Assembly: GCA_020629995.1 (NCBI GenBank)
Contig: JAHDCH010000144.1
Coordinates: forward strand, 1 to 6,760
DNA: 6,760 nucleotides
Source of the DNA: Pseudaestuariivita sp.
GTDB taxonomy: Bacteria > Pseudomonadota > Alphaproteobacteria > Rhodobacterales > Rhodobacteraceae
Direction: 5' to 3'
The position numbers and the translations under genes are program-made. The notes below the pieces were generated by a model, which was not told the DNA's origin, made no database searches, and worked only from the letters and a program-made list of their open reading frames with translations. Positions 5,655-6,760 of the stretch are shown piece by piece; the stretch's first letter is position 1; every line of letters starts with the position of its first letter.

Positions 5655-6760
5655 TCAGTCGGGGATGGCAAAGACCTGACCGGGATAAATCAGGTTCGGA
5701 TCGCGGATCAGGTCGCGGTTCGCTTCGAACACGCGCACATAAGACGGCCCATCACCGTACCGCGACCGCGCAATGGCCCACAGGGTCGATCCCGGCTGCA
5801 CCGTCACGGCTGTCACTGGCGCGTCCGCGTTCTCGGCAAGGGCCGCGGCCCGCTCCAGCACCTCGTCGCTTTCGCGTTTGAACGGAGTCTCAACCCGCTC
5901 CTCGACCGTGCCATCCTCGCCCACCACATCCACGCGCAGCGTGTAGATGCCCGTGTCGACCTGCGGCAGGTCAACTTCCCATGCACCGCTTTGCGGGATG
6001 CGCGACGTGGTGACCGGCCGGTTGTCGAGATAGATCCGCACAAAATCGCCACCCGAGGCGCGCCCGGCGAGGGCCACGTCGCCGCTGTCGGAATAGGCGA
6101 TGCTGTCCAGCGCAAGCGACGTAGGCACCGCCGGCCCGCGTTCGGGCGCGCGCGGGCTTTGCAGCACCTTCACCCCATCGCGCGAGGCCAGGAACACCGT
6201 CGGCGCGGTCGGCCCGCTCGTGGTCTCAGCCGCGCTGGCCGATGGCACAACCGGCTGATCGGGCGTCAGGCTGGCGGTCTGCGGGGCCGCTCCGGGCACC
6301 GGCTGCGGCGCTGCAGGAGCCGCGATGACGCTTGGCTCGGGCTGCGGCGCTGCGGCGCTTTCATCGCCCGGCACGCTCGTTTTGGCCTGGTCCGCCGTCG
6401 CGACATCCAGCGGCGCTTCGGGTTCGGCCTGTGCAACCTGGGCCTCGGCCTCGTTCGCTGTCTCCGGCGCGGCCTCTGGCACCGCAGCCGCTGCCACATC
6501 AACCGGCGCATCCGGCGTCTCTGCCACTGCGGCGGGCGCGCTTGCCGCCACGACCACCTGCGCCTCCGACAGGATCGTCTGCCCGTCAACCAGCGCCGCA
6601 AGCGACAGCACGCGCGCCTTGTCGCTCGGCGGGATCGTCAGGAACGCGGCGAACCGTCCGTCGCCCCCGGCTGTCTGGCGCGCGACCTCGTCCGCATCCA
6701 GCGTCAGGATCACCTCGGCGCGGGCCGGGGCGCTGCCCGCGATCAGCGCCGTGCCATCCG
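5655..6760 (-). CDS. LysM-domain peptidoglycan-binding envelope protein, 5'-truncated by the window edge
   Basis: The frame is open to the right edge of the window (first full codon at 6758, reading Asp-Gly-Thr-Ala-Leu-Ile-Ala-Gly), so the GTG at 6713 is an internal Val codon and the true start lies outside. 367 residues are visible. In order: an N-terminal beta-rich segment (about 6758-6550) resembling a bacterial Ig-like repeat; a low-complexity Ala/Pro/Glu linker of roughly 140 residues (about 6555-6130); a second Ig-like segment (about 6118-5875) with the same 'AG-A-G--V---LD---V' pattern; and a C-terminal LysM domain (5807-5658) starting VTVQPGSTLWAIA and ending YPGQVFAIPD. LysM domains bind N-acetylglucosamine in peptidoglycan, so the protein probably sits in the periplasm, with a signal peptide or membrane anchor in the missing N-terminus (inferred). 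No catalytic domain is visible, so a structural or scaffolding role is more likely than hydrolysis. The stop is TGA at 5657-5655. The ABC exporter gene follows on the same strand after 322 bases. Confidence 0.93.
   Translation of the reverse strand, partial: DGTALIAGSAPARAEVILTLDADEVARQTAGGDGRFAAFLTIPPSDKARVLSLAALVDGQTILSEAQVVVAASAPAAVAETPDAPVDVAAAAVPEAAPETANEAEAQVAQAEPEAPLDVATADQAKTSVPGDESAAAPQPEPSVIAAPAAPQPVPGAAPQTASLTPDQPVVPSASAAETTSGPTAPTVFLASRDGVKVLQSPRAPERGPAVPTSLALDSIAYSDSGDVALAGRASGGDFVRIYLDNRPVTTSRIPQSGAWEVDLPQVDTGIYTLRVDVVGEDGTVEERVETPFKRESDEVLERAAALAENADAPVTAVTVQPGSTLWAIARSRYGDGPSYVRVFEANRDLIRDPNLIYPGQVFAIPD

Noticed and set aside
1..6760. CRISPR arrays, tRNA or rRNA genes, insertion sequences, phage or toxin-antitoxin modules.
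   Set aside because: No regularly spaced repeats, tRNA-like folds, transposase motifs or small paired frames were seen on either strand.

Overview
The window looks like a chromosomal segment from a high-GC alphaproteobacterium, most likely a member of the Rhodobacteraceae/Roseobacter group. That placement is inferred from the strong G/C preference at third codon positions and from the style of the proteins: an Atm1-type exporter very close to the Novosphingobium Atm1, a large RND pump with GMLVDGAIVVVEY and GIVVNNNIVLID motifs, and a LysM protein with an Ala/Pro-rich linker. No database search was run.

Layout. (1) Positions 1-3444, + strand: the last 1147 residues of an RND-family efflux permease; its N-terminus lies left of the window. 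(2) Positions 3445-3511: a short convergent gap filled by a nested palindrome. The palindrome probably acts as a transcription barrier for both flanking genes, and its end supplies the stop codon of the next gene. (3) Positions 3512-5332, - strand: a complete 606-residue Atm1-type (ABCB) half-transporter with all ATPase motifs and the glutathione-pocket residues intact. (4) Positions 5333-5654: a 322-base non-coding stretch with the ribosome binding site of the ABC gene and three inverted repeats, but no convincing gene. (5) Positions 5655-6760, - strand: the C-terminal 367 residues of a cell-envelope protein ending in a LysM peptidoglycan-binding domain; its N-terminus lies right of the window.

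How the genes relate. All three products act at the cell envelope: a periplasm-spanning proton-driven pump, an inner-membrane ATP-driven exporter of glutathione-type compounds, and a peptidoglycan-binding protein. The RND gene converges on the other two, so it is in a different transcription unit. The LysM and ABC genes run in the same direction, but 322 bases separate them, so a shared operon is not evident. Every sizeable coding stretch is explained by a known family. I did not find a previously undescribed system. The points most worth a second look are the unusual proton-relay residues and extra membrane hairpin of the RND pump, and the nested palindrome at 3454-3515.
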